Shown here in pieces: positions 17,144-25,152 of a stretch of 64,000 nt of DNA (position 1 is the first letter of the stretch; every line of letters begins with the position of its first letter). Position numbers and translations under genes: made by a program. The DNA is from Pseudomonadaceae bacterium (lineage in GTDB: Bacteria; Pseudomonadota; Gammaproteobacteria; Pseudomonadales; Pseudomonadaceae). Location: the NCBI GenBank assembly GCA_900766265.1, contig CAAFUS010000013.1, positions 372,001-436,000 on the forward strand. The letters run 5' to 3'. Under the pieces are notes generated by a model that saw only the letters and a list, made by a program, of their open reading frames with translations, searched no databases and was not told the origin of the DNA.

Positions 17144-18328
17144 ATGTCCGATCCCGTCGTCATCATCGGCACCGGCTTGGCCGGCTACAACCTGGCCCGC
17201 GAGCTGCGCAAGCTCGACAGCACCACGCCGCTGCTGCTGATCAGTGCCGACGACGGTCGCTCCTATTCCAAGCCGATGCTGTCCACCGGCTTCGGCAAGA
17301 ACAAGGACGCCGCAGGCCTGGGCATGGCAACAGCCGGTGCGATGGCCGAGCAACTGAATGCGGAAATCCGCACCCATACCCGTGTCACCCGCATCGAGCC
17401 GGCCGCCCGGCGGGTCTGGATCGACCAGGAGCCGGTGCCCTACCGCGACCTGGTGCTCGCCTGGGGCGCGCAGACGCTGCGCGTGCCGGTGCAGGGCGAT
17501 GCGCAGGAGGCGATTTTCCCGATCAACGATCTGCTCGACTACGGCCGGTTCCGCGTCGCCGCCGAGGGCAAACGGCGGGTCCTGATCCTCGGCGCCGGGC
17601 TGATCGGCTGTGAATTCGCCAATGACCTCTTGCTCGGCGGCTACGCGGTGGAGCTGGTCGCGCCCTGCGAGCAGATCATGCCCGGCCTGCTGCCGGTGGA
17701 AGTCGCCAGGGCGGTGCAGAGCGGTCTCGAGGCCCTTGGCGCTCGGTTCCGCCTGGGGCCGGTGCTGAGCCGCCTGGATCGCGCCGGGGAGAGCCTGACG
17801 GCCACGCTGTCCGATGGCAGCACGCTGCAGTGCGACCTGGTGGTCAGTGCGGTGGGCCTTCGCCCTCGCACCGAGCTGGCGGCCGAGGCGGGGCTGGAGG
17901 TTGCGCGGGGCGTGGTGGTTGATCGGCTGCTTCAGACATCGCAGCCCAACGTCTACGCCCTGGGTGATTGCGCCGAGGTCGAAGGGCTCAACCTGCTCTA
18001 CGTGATGCCGCTGATGAGCGGTGCGCGGGCACTGGCGCAGACCCTGGCGGGCACACCGACGATGGTCAGCTACGGCCCGATGCCGATCACCGTCAAGACC
18101 CCGGCCTGCCCACTGGTGGTCTCGCCACCGGCGACTGGCAGCCAGGGGCAGTGGCAGGTCGAAGGGACGGAAGCGGACATCCGCGCGCTGTTCCGCGATG
18201 CCGAAGGGCGGCTGCTCGGCTACGCCTTGACCGGGGCGACGGTGGCCGAACGCCTGGCGCTGAACAAGCAGCTTCCGCCAGTGCTGGCGGATCTGCCGCA
18301 CGTTCTGTCGCAGACGCCGTCAGCTTGA
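17144..18328 (+). CDS. rubB: rubredoxin-NAD(+) reductase
   Basis: This 394-aa flavoprotein oxidises NADH and reduces rubredoxin. The N-terminal FAD-binding motif is VVIIGTGLAGYNLAREL (residues 5-21), an NAD-binding GxGxxG-type motif, LILGAGLIGCEFAND, is near residue 147, and VYALGDCAEVEG near residue 270 is the second FAD contact. SYSKPMLSTGF near residue 43 is typical of rubredoxin reductases. AAAGGAG precedes the ATG. The gene pairs with the rubredoxin just upstream to form a complete electron-transfer chain. No alkane hydroxylase is in the window. Confidence 0.93.
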   Translation: MSDPVVIIGTGLAGYNLARELRKLDSTTPLLLISADDGRSYSKPMLSTGFGKNKDAAGLGMATAGAMAEQLNAEIRTHTRVTRIEPAARRVWIDQEPVPYRDLVLAWGAQTLRVPVQGDAQEAIFPINDLLDYGRFRVAAEGKRRVLILGAGLIGCEFANDLLLGGYAVELVAPCEQIMPGLLPVEVARAVQSGLEALGARFRLGPVLSRLDRAGESLTATLSDGSTLQCDLVVSAVGLRPRTELAAEAGLEVARGVVVDRLLQTSQPNVYALGDCAEVEGLNLLYVMPLMSGARALAQTLAGTPTMVSYGPMPITVKTPACPLVVSPPATGSQGQWQVEGTEADIRALFRDAEGRLLGYALTGATVAERLALNKQLPPVLADLPHVLSQTPSA

Positions 18329-18472
18329 TTGCAAAACCCATAAGCGGCACTGGCGCGGCCCCGGAGCGCATGCCATTCTCCTTCTGTCTGCCCAGCTAGA
18401 GCTGTCGCAGCGCCTTCGCTGTTCTGGATAACAGCGGGACACAACAACAAAAACGTCTTAAAGAGGCTTCCA

Positions 18473-18745
18473 ATGCGCAAACCGGAACTCGCCGCAGCCA
18501 TCGCGGAAAAGGCCGACCTCACCAAGGATCAGGCCAATCGCGTCCTCAACGCCGTTCTCGATGAAATCATCAACGCACTGAACCGCAAGGACAGTGTCAC
18601 CCTGGTCGGTTTCGGCACCTTCGTGCAGCGCCACCGTGGCGCACGCAACGGCAAGAACCCCCAGACGGGCGAGCCGGTGACGATCAAGGCGAGCAACACG
18701 GTCGCGTTCAAGCCGGGCAAGTCCCTCAAGGACGCCATCAACTGA
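18473..18745 (+). CDS. hupA: HU-family DNA-binding protein
   Basis: This 90-aa nucleoid protein starts MRKPELAAAIAEKADLTKDQ and holds the HU signature VGFGTFVQRHRGARNGKNPQ near residues 44-63 (arms that insert into the minor groove), ending TVAFKPGKSLKDAIN. It binds DNA non-specifically and bends it. AAGAGG lies ten bases before the ATG. The gene follows rubredoxin reductase in the same order as in other Pseudomonas. The symbol is by convention; several HU paralogues exist in this genus. Confidence 0.93.
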   Translation: MRKPELAAAIAEKADLTKDQANRVLNAVLDEIINALNRKDSVTLVGFGTFVQRHRGARNGKNPQTGEPVTIKASNTVAFKPGKSLKDAIN

Positions 18746-18747
18746 CA

Positions 18748-18775
18748 CGGAGCCATCCGGGACCGAATGGCTCCG
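18748..18775 (+). terminator. terminator-like hairpin after the HU gene
   Basis: CGGAGCCAT and ATGGCTCCG form a 9-bp stem with a 10-base loop three bases after the HU stop codon. No T-run follows, so its strength as an intrinsic terminator is doubtful. Confidence 0.4.
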
Positions 18776-18864
18776 GATGGTCACTCGATGAAGGCGTGGG
18801 GCTGATGTAGTTCGCAACGCAACCCGATACACTGCGCGCCGTTCCCCATCAACCGAGACCGCGC

Positions 18865-19263
18865 ATGAAATTTCGCTTCCTTCTGTGGATGCTGGGCCGC
18901 CTCATGGCCAAGGCCAGCCGCACCAACCCCGAATTCCAGCAACAACTCGCCGGCAAGGAACTGACCTTTCAGCTGCATAGCCTCGACGGCAAGGTCGCGC
19001 GCCATTTCGTGGTCAAGGATCAGCGCATCTCCAGCCGCGGCGGCAGTTTCGCCGATCCGGCTTTCGCCATCGGCTTCAAGGACAGCGCATACGGCTACGC
19101 CACCCTGACCGCCAAGAACAAGCAGTTGGCCTTCATGCAGGGCATTCAGAACAAGGATATCCAGATTCAGGGCAACCCGGCGCTGGTGGTCTGGTTCCAG
19201 GGGCTGACCAAGTACCTGAAACCCAGGAAGAACAAACCGACGCAGCCGGCGTCTTCGGTTTAG
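18865..19263 (+). CDS. SCP2 sterol-binding-domain-like protein
   Basis: This 132-aa protein begins MKFRFLLWMLGRLMAKAS, a moderately hydrophobic helix, then has an SCP2-like fold suggested by LTFQLHSLDGKVARHFVV, DPAFAIGFKDSAYGYATL and NKDIQIQGNPALVVWFQGL. SCP2-like domains bind hydrophobic ligands or act as accessory domains. Function in this protein is unknown. It has its own spacing from the HU gene and ends with a basic tail KPRKNKPTQ. It belongs to a conserved Pseudomonas neighbourhood beside HU. Confidence 0.65.
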   Translation: MKFRFLLWMLGRLMAKASRTNPEFQQQLAGKELTFQLHSLDGKVARHFVVKDQRISSRGGSFADPAFAIGFKDSAYGYATLTAKNKQLAFMQGIQNKDIQIQGNPALVVWFQGLTKYLKPRKNKPTQPASSV

Positions 19264-19272
19264 GGCTATCAC

Positions 19273-19300
19273 CCTGTAGCAGCGACTCGCTCGCGGGCAG
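19273..19300. repeat. single REP-like element
   Basis: TGTAGCAGCGACTCGCTCGC resembles the Pseudomonas REP theme (GTAGGAGCG followed by a small inverted repeat and CGCG). AGCGA-C-TCGCT forms the hairpin. Only one copy is visible here, so the assignment is tentative. Confidence 0.35.
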
Positions 19301-19414
19301 GTTCCGATTTGGAGTCGTGTCCTTCGCGGTCGGGACGCCTGGTCTAGACCGCGATTCATTCGAAGCCATCTCATCTGCGCGCCGGGCCGGTACCTCGGGT
19401 GCAGCGCCGGCGCG

Positions 19415-20341
19415 TCAGGTCTGGTACCGGTTGCTCGCCCCGTCGCGCTCCCGCCAGGCGCGTGCCTCTTGCAGCAGCCAGTCGCGGAAGGCGTTGAGCG
19501 CCGCCGACTCGACTTTGCGCTCCGGAATCATCAGGTAGTACGCCTGTGTCTCGCTGCGGCAGGCGTGGGGGTGCGCGATCACCAGTCGCCCCTCGGTGAG
19601 TTCCCGCTGTATCAGGAAGGGCGGAATCAGCGCCACGCCCATGCCGTGCTCAGCGGCCTGGGCCAGCATCGAAAACAGCTCAAGGCGCGGGCCCGTCATG
19701 TCCCGGGCGACCTTCATTCCCAGCGAATCGAACCAGTGCCGCCAGGCATAGGGGCGCGTGGTCTGTTGCAGCAAGGGCATCTCGGCGATGGCCCGTTGGC
19801 TCAGTTGGCCGGCCCCGGCGAGCAGGGCGGGGCTGCACACCGGCAGCGAGTGCTCTGGCATCAGCGGGTGCGCGACGGTACCGGACCACTCCCCATCACC
19901 GAAATACACGGCGGCGTCGAAGTCGGTGTCGGCGAACAGGAAGGGCCGGGTGCGGTTGGTCAGGTTGACGGTGATCTGCGGGTGCATCGCCTGGAAATGC
20001 TTCAGGCGCGGCAGCAGCCACTGGGTGCCGAACGTGGGCACGACCGCCAGCTCGATGCCCGTCGCGCCCTGCTGGGCCATCACCGACAGGGTGTCGCGCT
20101 CGACCGCGTCGAGCTGCGCCGCGACCCGGCGGCTGTAGGACTCGCCGGCCTCGGTGAGCTTCACGCCGCGCCGCGAACGGCGAAACAGCTCGGTGCCGAG
20201 GAAGGCCTCCAGCGAGGCGATCTGGCGGCACACCGCGCCCTGGGTCAGCGCCAGCTCCTCGGCGGCGCGGGTGAAGCTCTGGTGGCGCGCGGAGGCCTCG
20301 AAGGCGATCAGCGCGGCGGTGCTGGGGATCTTGCGACGCAT
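19415..20341 (-). CDS. gcdR: LysR-family regulator of glutarate catabolism (GcdR-like)
   Basis: This 308-aa LysR protein has an N-terminal helix-turn-helix (FTRAAEELALTQGAVCRQIASLE near residues 24-46) followed by the linker and a periplasmic-binding-like effector domain (IELAVVPTFGTQWLLPRL). It is divergent from glutaryl-CoA dehydrogenase, with 153 bases between the start codons. This matches the GcdR arrangement known in Pseudomonas, where the regulator activates gcdH in response to glutarate. The sequence is of the GcvA-like type (PSTAALIAFEASARHQS). The specific role is inferred from position. Confidence 0.8.
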   Translation of the reverse strand: MRRKIPSTAALIAFEASARHQSFTRAAEELALTQGAVCRQIASLEAFLGTELFRRSRRGVKLTEAGESYSRRVAAQLDAVERDTLSVMAQQGATGIELAVVPTFGTQWLLPRLKHFQAMHPQITVNLTNRTRPFLFADTDFDAAVYFGDGEWSGTVAHPLMPEHSLPVCSPALLAGAGQLSQRAIAEMPLLQQTTRPYAWRHWFDSLGMKVARDMTGPRLELFSMLAQAAEHGMGVALIPPFLIQRELTEGRLVIAHPHACRSETQAYYLMIPERKVESAALNAFRDWLLQEARAWRERDGASNRYQT

Positions 20342-20494
20342 GCACAGGCCTCACAGATTCAGGGTCGGCGGAAGCGACCAATCTTGCTCGGAGTGAGTAA
20401 ATTGCACAATAGGCTGCGAATTCCTCGTTTGCGCCGCCGCGCCGATGGACCTAGCCTCGACGTAACGCCCACCTACAAGAACTCGAGGGACCCC

Positions 20495-21676
20495 ATGGCC
20501 GGCAACGCACGTTTCAACTGGATCGACCCGCTTCTGCTCGACGAACAGCTCACCGACGAAGAGCGCATGGTGCAGCGCAGCGCTGCACAGTTCTGCGCCG
20601 ACAAGCTGGCCCCGCGAGTGCTCGAAGCCTTCCGCCACGAAAAGACCGACCCGGCGATCTTCCGCGAGATGGGCGAGACCGGCCTGCTCGGCGCGACCAT
20701 TCCGGTGGAGTACGGTGGCAGCGGGATGAACTACGTGTGCTACGGCCTGATCGCCCGCGAGGTCGAGCGCATCGACTCCGGCTACCGCTCGATGATGAGC
20801 GTGCAGTCCTCGTTGGTGATGGTGCCGATCCATGAATTCGGCAGCGAAGCGACCAAGCAGAAGTACCTGCCCAAGCTGGCCAGCGGCGAATACATCGGCT
20901 GCTTCGGCCTGACCGAACCGGACCACGGTTCCGACCCAGGCTCGATGGTCACCCGGGCGAAGAAGGTCGACGGCGGCTATCGCCTGTCAGGCGCCAAGAT
21001 GTGGATCACCAACAGCCCGATCGCCGACGTCTTCGTGGTCTGGGCCAAGGACGACGAGGGCGCGATTCGCGGCTTCGTGCTGGAGAGGGGCTGGGAAGGG
21101 CTATCCGCCCCGGCGATCCACGGCAAGGTCGGCCTGCGGGCCTCGATTACCGGCGAGATCGTGATGGACAACGTGTTCTGTCCCGAGGAGAACGCCTTCC
21201 CCGACGTGCGGGGGCTGAAGGGCCCGTTCACCTGCCTCAACAGCGCCCGCTACGGCATCAGCTGGGGCGCGCTGGGCGCGGCCGAATTCTGCTGGCACAC
21301 CGCACGCCAGTACGTGCTCGACCGCCAGCAGTTCGGCCGTCCGCTGGCGGCTAACCAGCTGATCCAGAAGAAGCTGGCCGACATGCAGACCGAGATCACC
21401 CTGGCCCTGCAGGGTTGCCTGCGCCTGGGCCGGATGAAGGACGAAGGCAGCGCGGCGGTGGAAATCACCTCGATCATGAAGCGCAACAGCTGCGGTAAGG
21501 CGCTCGACGTGGCACGCATGGCCCGCGACATGATGGGCGGCAACGGCATCAGCGACGAATTCGGCGTGGCCCGTCACCTGGTCAACCTGGAGGTGGTCAA
21601 CACCTACGAGGGCACCCACGACGTGCACGCGCTGATCCTCGGCCGCGCACAGACGGGGATTCAGGCGTTTTTCTAA
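20495..21676 (+). CDS. gcdH: glutaryl-CoA dehydrogenase
   Basis: This 393-aa FAD acyl-CoA dehydrogenase converts glutaryl-CoA to crotonyl-CoA and CO2 in lysine and glutarate breakdown. It begins MAGNARFNWIDPLLLDEQL, a typical GcdH start; the open frame upstream is an antisense extension through the regulator. CFGLTEPDHGSDPGSM near residue 137 and the catalytic Glu in TYEGTHDVHALILGRAQTG near residue 370 are present. It is transcribed with the CoA-transferase 61 bases downstream. Confidence 0.95.
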   Translation: MAGNARFNWIDPLLLDEQLTDEERMVQRSAAQFCADKLAPRVLEAFRHEKTDPAIFREMGETGLLGATIPVEYGGSGMNYVCYGLIAREVERIDSGYRSMMSVQSSLVMVPIHEFGSEATKQKYLPKLASGEYIGCFGLTEPDHGSDPGSMVTRAKKVDGGYRLSGAKMWITNSPIADVFVVWAKDDEGAIRGFVLERGWEGLSAPAIHGKVGLRASITGEIVMDNVFCPEENAFPDVRGLKGPFTCLNSARYGISWGALGAAEFCWHTARQYVLDRQQFGRPLAANQLIQKKLADMQTEITLALQGCLRLGRMKDEGSAAVEITSIMKRNSCGKALDVARMARDMMGGNGISDEFGVARHLVNLEVVNTYEGTHDVHALILGRAQTGIQAFF

Positions 21677-21737
21677 GCGGCGGTCCTACGTTTTCGTCGC
21701 CGCCCCGTAGGCGGCACTCACATCCTGAGGCTTCATC

Positions 21738-22961
21738 ATGTCCGGCGCCCTTTCCCATATCCGCGTCCTCGACCTTTCCCGCGTGCTCGCCGGGCCCTGG
21801 TGCGGGCAGATCCTCGCCGACCTCGGCGCCGAGGTGATCAAGGTCGAGCGGCCCGGTAGCGGCGACGACACCCGCCATTGGGGGCCGCCGTTCCTGCGCG
21901 GCGCCGATGGTCGGGAAACCCGCGAATCGGCCTACTTCCTCTCGGCCAACCGCAACAAGCAGTCGATCACGGTGGACTTCACCCGGCCCGAGGGCCAGCG
22001 TCTGATCCGCGAACTCGCCGCCCAGAGCGACGTGGTGCTGGAGAACTTCAAAGTCGGTGGCCTGGCCGCCTACGGCCTCGACTACGCCTCGCTGAAGGCG
22101 GTCAACCCGAAACTGGTGTACTGCTCGATCACCGGTTTCGGCCAGCACGGGCCCTACGCCCAGCGTGCCGGCTACGACTTCATGATCCAGGCGCTCGGCG
22201 GGCTGATGAGTCTGACCGGGCGTGGCGAGGGTGAGGAGGGCGCCGGGCCGGTGAAGGTCGGCGTGGCGCTCACCGACATCCTCACCGGCCTGTACGCCAC
22301 CGTGGCGGTGCTGGCGGCGCTCAATCACCGCGAGCAGAGCGGCATCGGCCAGCACATCGACATGGCGCTGCTGGACGTTCAGGTCGCCTGCCTGGCCAAC
22401 CAGGCGATGAACTACCTGACCACCGGGGTGGCGCCCCGACGCCTGGGCAATGCTCATCCAAACATCGTGCCCTACCAGGACTTCCCCACCGCCGACGGCG
22501 ACCTGATCCTCACCATCGGTAACGATGGCCAGTTCCGCAAGTTCTGCGAGGTCGCCGGCAAGTCCGATTGGGCAGATGATCCGCGCTTCGCCACCAACCA
22601 GGCTCGGGTGGCGAATCGTGCCGAGCTGGTGCCGATGATCCGCCAGGTCACGGTGTTCCGCACCACGGCCGCGTGGGTCTCGGTGCTGGAGCAGGCCGGT
22701 GTGCCCTGTGGCCCGATCAACGACCTGGCCCAGGTGTTCGCCGACCCGCAGGTGCTGGCGCGCGGCCTGAAGGTCGAGATGCCCCATCCCGTGGCCGGAA
22801 GCGTGCCGCAGGTCGCGAGCCCGATCCGCCTGTCCGAGACGCCGGTGCAGTACCGCCAGGCGCCGCCGCTGCTGGGCGAGCACACCGAGCGTGTGCTGCA
22901 GCGGGTGCTCGGGCTGGACGCCGCGGCGATCGATGCCTTGCGCATCGACGGCGTGGTCTAG
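21738..22961 (+). CDS. gcdG: CaiB/BaiF family CoA-transferase (probable succinyl-CoA:glutarate CoA-transferase)
   Basis: This 407-aa class III CoA-transferase has an N-terminal VLDLSRVLAGPWCGQILADLGAEVIKVE typical of the CaiB family, with the catalytic Asp expected in the DIL segment (VGVALTDILTGLYA near residue 175). It probably activates glutarate to glutaryl-CoA for the dehydrogenase next door. Length is normal. The context with GcdH and GcdR supports this substrate; other dicarboxylates are possible. Confidence 0.87.
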   Translation: MSGALSHIRVLDLSRVLAGPWCGQILADLGAEVIKVERPGSGDDTRHWGPPFLRGADGRETRESAYFLSANRNKQSITVDFTRPEGQRLIRELAAQSDVVLENFKVGGLAAYGLDYASLKAVNPKLVYCSITGFGQHGPYAQRAGYDFMIQALGGLMSLTGRGEGEEGAGPVKVGVALTDILTGLYATVAVLAALNHREQSGIGQHIDMALLDVQVACLANQAMNYLTTGVAPRRLGNAHPNIVPYQDFPTADGDLILTIGNDGQFRKFCEVAGKSDWADDPRFATNQARVANRAELVPMIRQVTVFRTTAAWVSVLEQAGVPCGPINDLAQVFADPQVLARGLKVEMPHPVAGSVPQVASPIRLSETPVQYRQAPPLLGEHTERVLQRVLGLDAAAIDALRIDGVV

Positions 22962-23155
22962 TGCAAGCGGGCAGCTCACCTTCATCCGGTCCCTGCTCAC
23001 CGACGGCCTGAGCTCTTCGAAGTTTTTTGGTCGGGCGCGCTCGCGAGGCCGGGTTGGCGCGACCGGAGAGCTCCGTCCTTTCACGGCTCGATGGGCTGAA
23101 CTTAGAGGCTCTTGACCATTCTCATGTGCATATCGTCACTCGATGGACATTGCAC

Positions 23156-23761
23156 ATGCCTACGCAACGTTACCGACTCGGCGGCCAGCTGGTCGCCCTC
23201 ATCCTCATGGCTCTGATGCTCGGCGGTTGCGGAATCAACAACATTCCGCGCTACGACGAGCAGGTCAAATCAGCCTGGTCGCAGGTTGAAAACCAGTACC
23301 AGCGTCGCGCCGACCTGATCCCCAACCTGGTGGAAACCGTCAAGGGCTTCGCCCAGCAGGAGCAGGAAACCCTCACGGCGGTGATCGAAGCGCGCTCGCG
23401 GGCAACTTCCATCCAGGTCGACGCCGCCACGCTGGACGATCCGCAGCAGCTGCAGCGCTTCCAGGAGGCGCAGAACCAGCTGACCGGCGCACTGAGCCGG
23501 CTGATGGCAGTCTCCGAGCGTTATCCGGAGCTCAAATCCAACCAGAACTTCCTGGCCCTGCAATCGCAGCTCGAGGGCACCGAGAACCGCATCGCCGTGG
23601 CGCGGCGCGATTTCATCACCGCGGTGGAGCGTTACAACACCGAGATCCGCACGTTCCCCGGGCGTCTCTGGCATACGCTGATGTACAGCGACATGCCGCT
23701 GCGTGAGAACTTCGAGGCGACGGCCGAGAACGCCGAGCAAGCGCCGCAAGTGCAGTTCTGA
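23156..23761 (+). CDS. LemA-family lipoprotein
   Basis: This 201-aa protein has an N-terminal signal ending in a lipobox (ALMLGGC), predicting a lipid-anchored envelope protein. The LemA fold follows: YDEQVKSAWSQVENQYQRR, ADLIPNLVETVKGFAQQE and TAVERYNTEIRTFPGRLW near residue 160. The chosen ATG at 23156 starts the signal peptide; the open frame upstream has no signal-like sequence. The stop overlaps the next ATG (TGATG). LemA proteins with TPM-domain neighbours are a common bacterial set of unclear function. Confidence 0.85.
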   Translation: MPTQRYRLGGQLVALILMALMLGGCGINNIPRYDEQVKSAWSQVENQYQRRADLIPNLVETVKGFAQQEQETLTAVIEARSRATSIQVDAATLDDPQQLQRFQEAQNQLTGALSRLMAVSERYPELKSNQNFLALQSQLEGTENRIAVARRDFITAVERYNTEIRTFPGRLWHTLMYSDMPLRENFEATAENAEQAPQVQF

Positions 23762-24513
23762 TGCGTCGGACCCTCACGCTCGTCGCCGTTCTGCTGGTCG
23801 CCTGGGCGACAGGCGTACCGGCGCAGGACGCCGGGCTACCGGCGCTGACCGGCCGGGTCGTCGACCAGGCCGAGCTGCTCGACACCCAGACCGAGGCGCG
23901 CCTGACCCAGATGCTCGCCGCCCACGAGCAGGCCACCTCGGAACAGGTGGTGGTGGTCACCGTGCCGGATCTGGGCGGGCGCAGCATCGAGGAGTTCGGC
24001 GTCGCGCTGGGCCGGCAGTGGGGGATCGGCCAAGCCGGCGAAGACAATGGCGCACTGTTGATCGTGGCCCGCGACGACCGCCGCATGCGCATCGAGGTCG
24101 GCTATGGCCTGGAAGACCGCCTGACCGACGCTCAGTCCTCGATCATCATCAATACCATCCTGGCCCCGGCCTTCCGCCAGGGCGAGTTCGCCCGCGGCAT
24201 CGTCGAAGGCACCGAGGCGATGATTCAGGTGCTGGGTGGCAATCCGCTGCAGCGCGCTGGGCATCTGCCGGTGCGCCAGGAGCCCGAAGCGCCGGTGGCC
24301 GGGTTGTTCTTCTTCCTGCTGCTGGTAGTGATGTTCCTCATTGGCGGCGGGCGCGGCGGCCGAGGGGGTGGCGGCCGGGCGCTGCTGCTCGGGGCCTTGC
24401 TCGGCGGCATGAGTCGCGGCGCCGGCATGGGCGGGGGCGGCGGCTTCGGCGGTGGTGGTTTCGGTGGCGGAGGCGGGGGCTTCGGTGGCGGCGGCGCCTC
24501 GGGCGGATGGTAA
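23761..24513 (+). CDS. TPM-domain (YgcG-family) membrane protein with Gly-rich tail
   Basis: This 250-aa protein has a signal peptide (MRRTLTLVAVLLVAWATG), a TPM domain at about residues 35-160 (GRVVDQAELLDTQTEARL, VVTVPDLGGRSIEEFGVALG, RRMRIEVGYGLEDRLTD), a transmembrane helix near 180-200 (LFFFLLLVVMFLIGG) and a low-complexity Gly-rich tail with a repeated GFGGG motif. Such tails are typical of YgcG proteins. The ATG overlaps the lemA stop. TPM domains have been linked to phosphatase activity and photosystem repair in plants; the bacterial role is not established. Confidence 0.85.
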   Translation: MRRTLTLVAVLLVAWATGVPAQDAGLPALTGRVVDQAELLDTQTEARLTQMLAAHEQATSEQVVVVTVPDLGGRSIEEFGVALGRQWGIGQAGEDNGALLIVARDDRRMRIEVGYGLEDRLTDAQSSIIINTILAPAFRQGEFARGIVEGTEAMIQVLGGNPLQRAGHLPVRQEPEAPVAGLFFFLLLVVMFLIGGGRGGRGGGGRALLLGALLGGMSRGAGMGGGGGFGGGGFGGGGGGFGGGGASGGW

Positions 24514-24529
24514 GGACTAGGAACAGGCC

Positions 24530-25147
24530 ATGACTCTACTGACAGAAAGCGAGCAGCGGCAGGTGGCCGAGGCCATCGATCGCATCGAGCTCGATACCGA
24601 CGCCGAAGTGGTCACCGTGCTGGCCGCCCAGGCCGACGACTATCGCTACATTCCGCTGCTCTGGGCCAGCCTGCTGGCGCTGGTAGTGCCCGGTGCGCTG
24701 CTGTTCTTCACCGGCTGGGTCACCGCGCCGCATCTGCTGCTGGTGCAGTGGGCGAGCTTCATCGTGCTGGCGCTGCTGTTTCGCCTGCCGGGGCTGACCA
24801 CCCGGCTGATACCCCGTTCGGTGCGTCACTGGCGTGCTTGCAACCTGGCGCGGCGGCAGTTCATCGAGCTCAACCTGCACCACACCGAGGCCGACACCGG
24901 CGTGCTGATCTTCGTCTCCGAAGCCGAACGCTACGTGGAAATTCTCGTTGACCGCGGCATCTCCAGCCGTATCGACAACCAGGCCTGGGCGTCCATCGTC
25001 GAGGCCTTCACCGACCGGGTCCGTCAGGGCCAGACGCTGGAAGGTTTCCTTATCTGCATCGAGGCCTGCGGCGCGCTGCTCAAGGAACACGTGCCGGCCA
25101 CCCACACCCGCAACGAGCTGCCCAACCGCCTGGTGGTGCTGCCCTGA
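24530..25147 (+). CDS. second TPM-domain membrane protein
   Basis: This 205-aa protein lies 16 bases after the first TPM gene. Two hydrophobic segments at about residues 42-85 (LLWASLLALVVPGALLFFTG and a second following) are set within a TPM-like domain whose C-terminal half shows HHTEADTGVLIFVSEAERYVEILVDRGISSRI. No signal peptide is seen at the N-terminus, which begins with a polar helix. It completes the LemA-TPM-TPM set. The exact role is unknown. Confidence 0.8.
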   Translation: MTLLTESEQRQVAEAIDRIELDTDAEVVTVLAAQADDYRYIPLLWASLLALVVPGALLFFTGWVTAPHLLLVQWASFIVLALLFRLPGLTTRLIPRSVRHWRACNLARRQFIELNLHHTEADTGVLIFVSEAERYVEILVDRGISSRIDNQAWASIVEAFTDRVRQGQTLEGFLICIEACGALLKEHVPATHTRNELPNRLVVLP

Positions 25148-25152
25148 GGTCG

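Noticed and set aside
23008..23030. Terminator after the CoA-transferase gene (CTTCGAAG followed by a T-run)
   Set aside because: The stem is only a 4-bp self-complementary stretch with low GC content, too weak to call.
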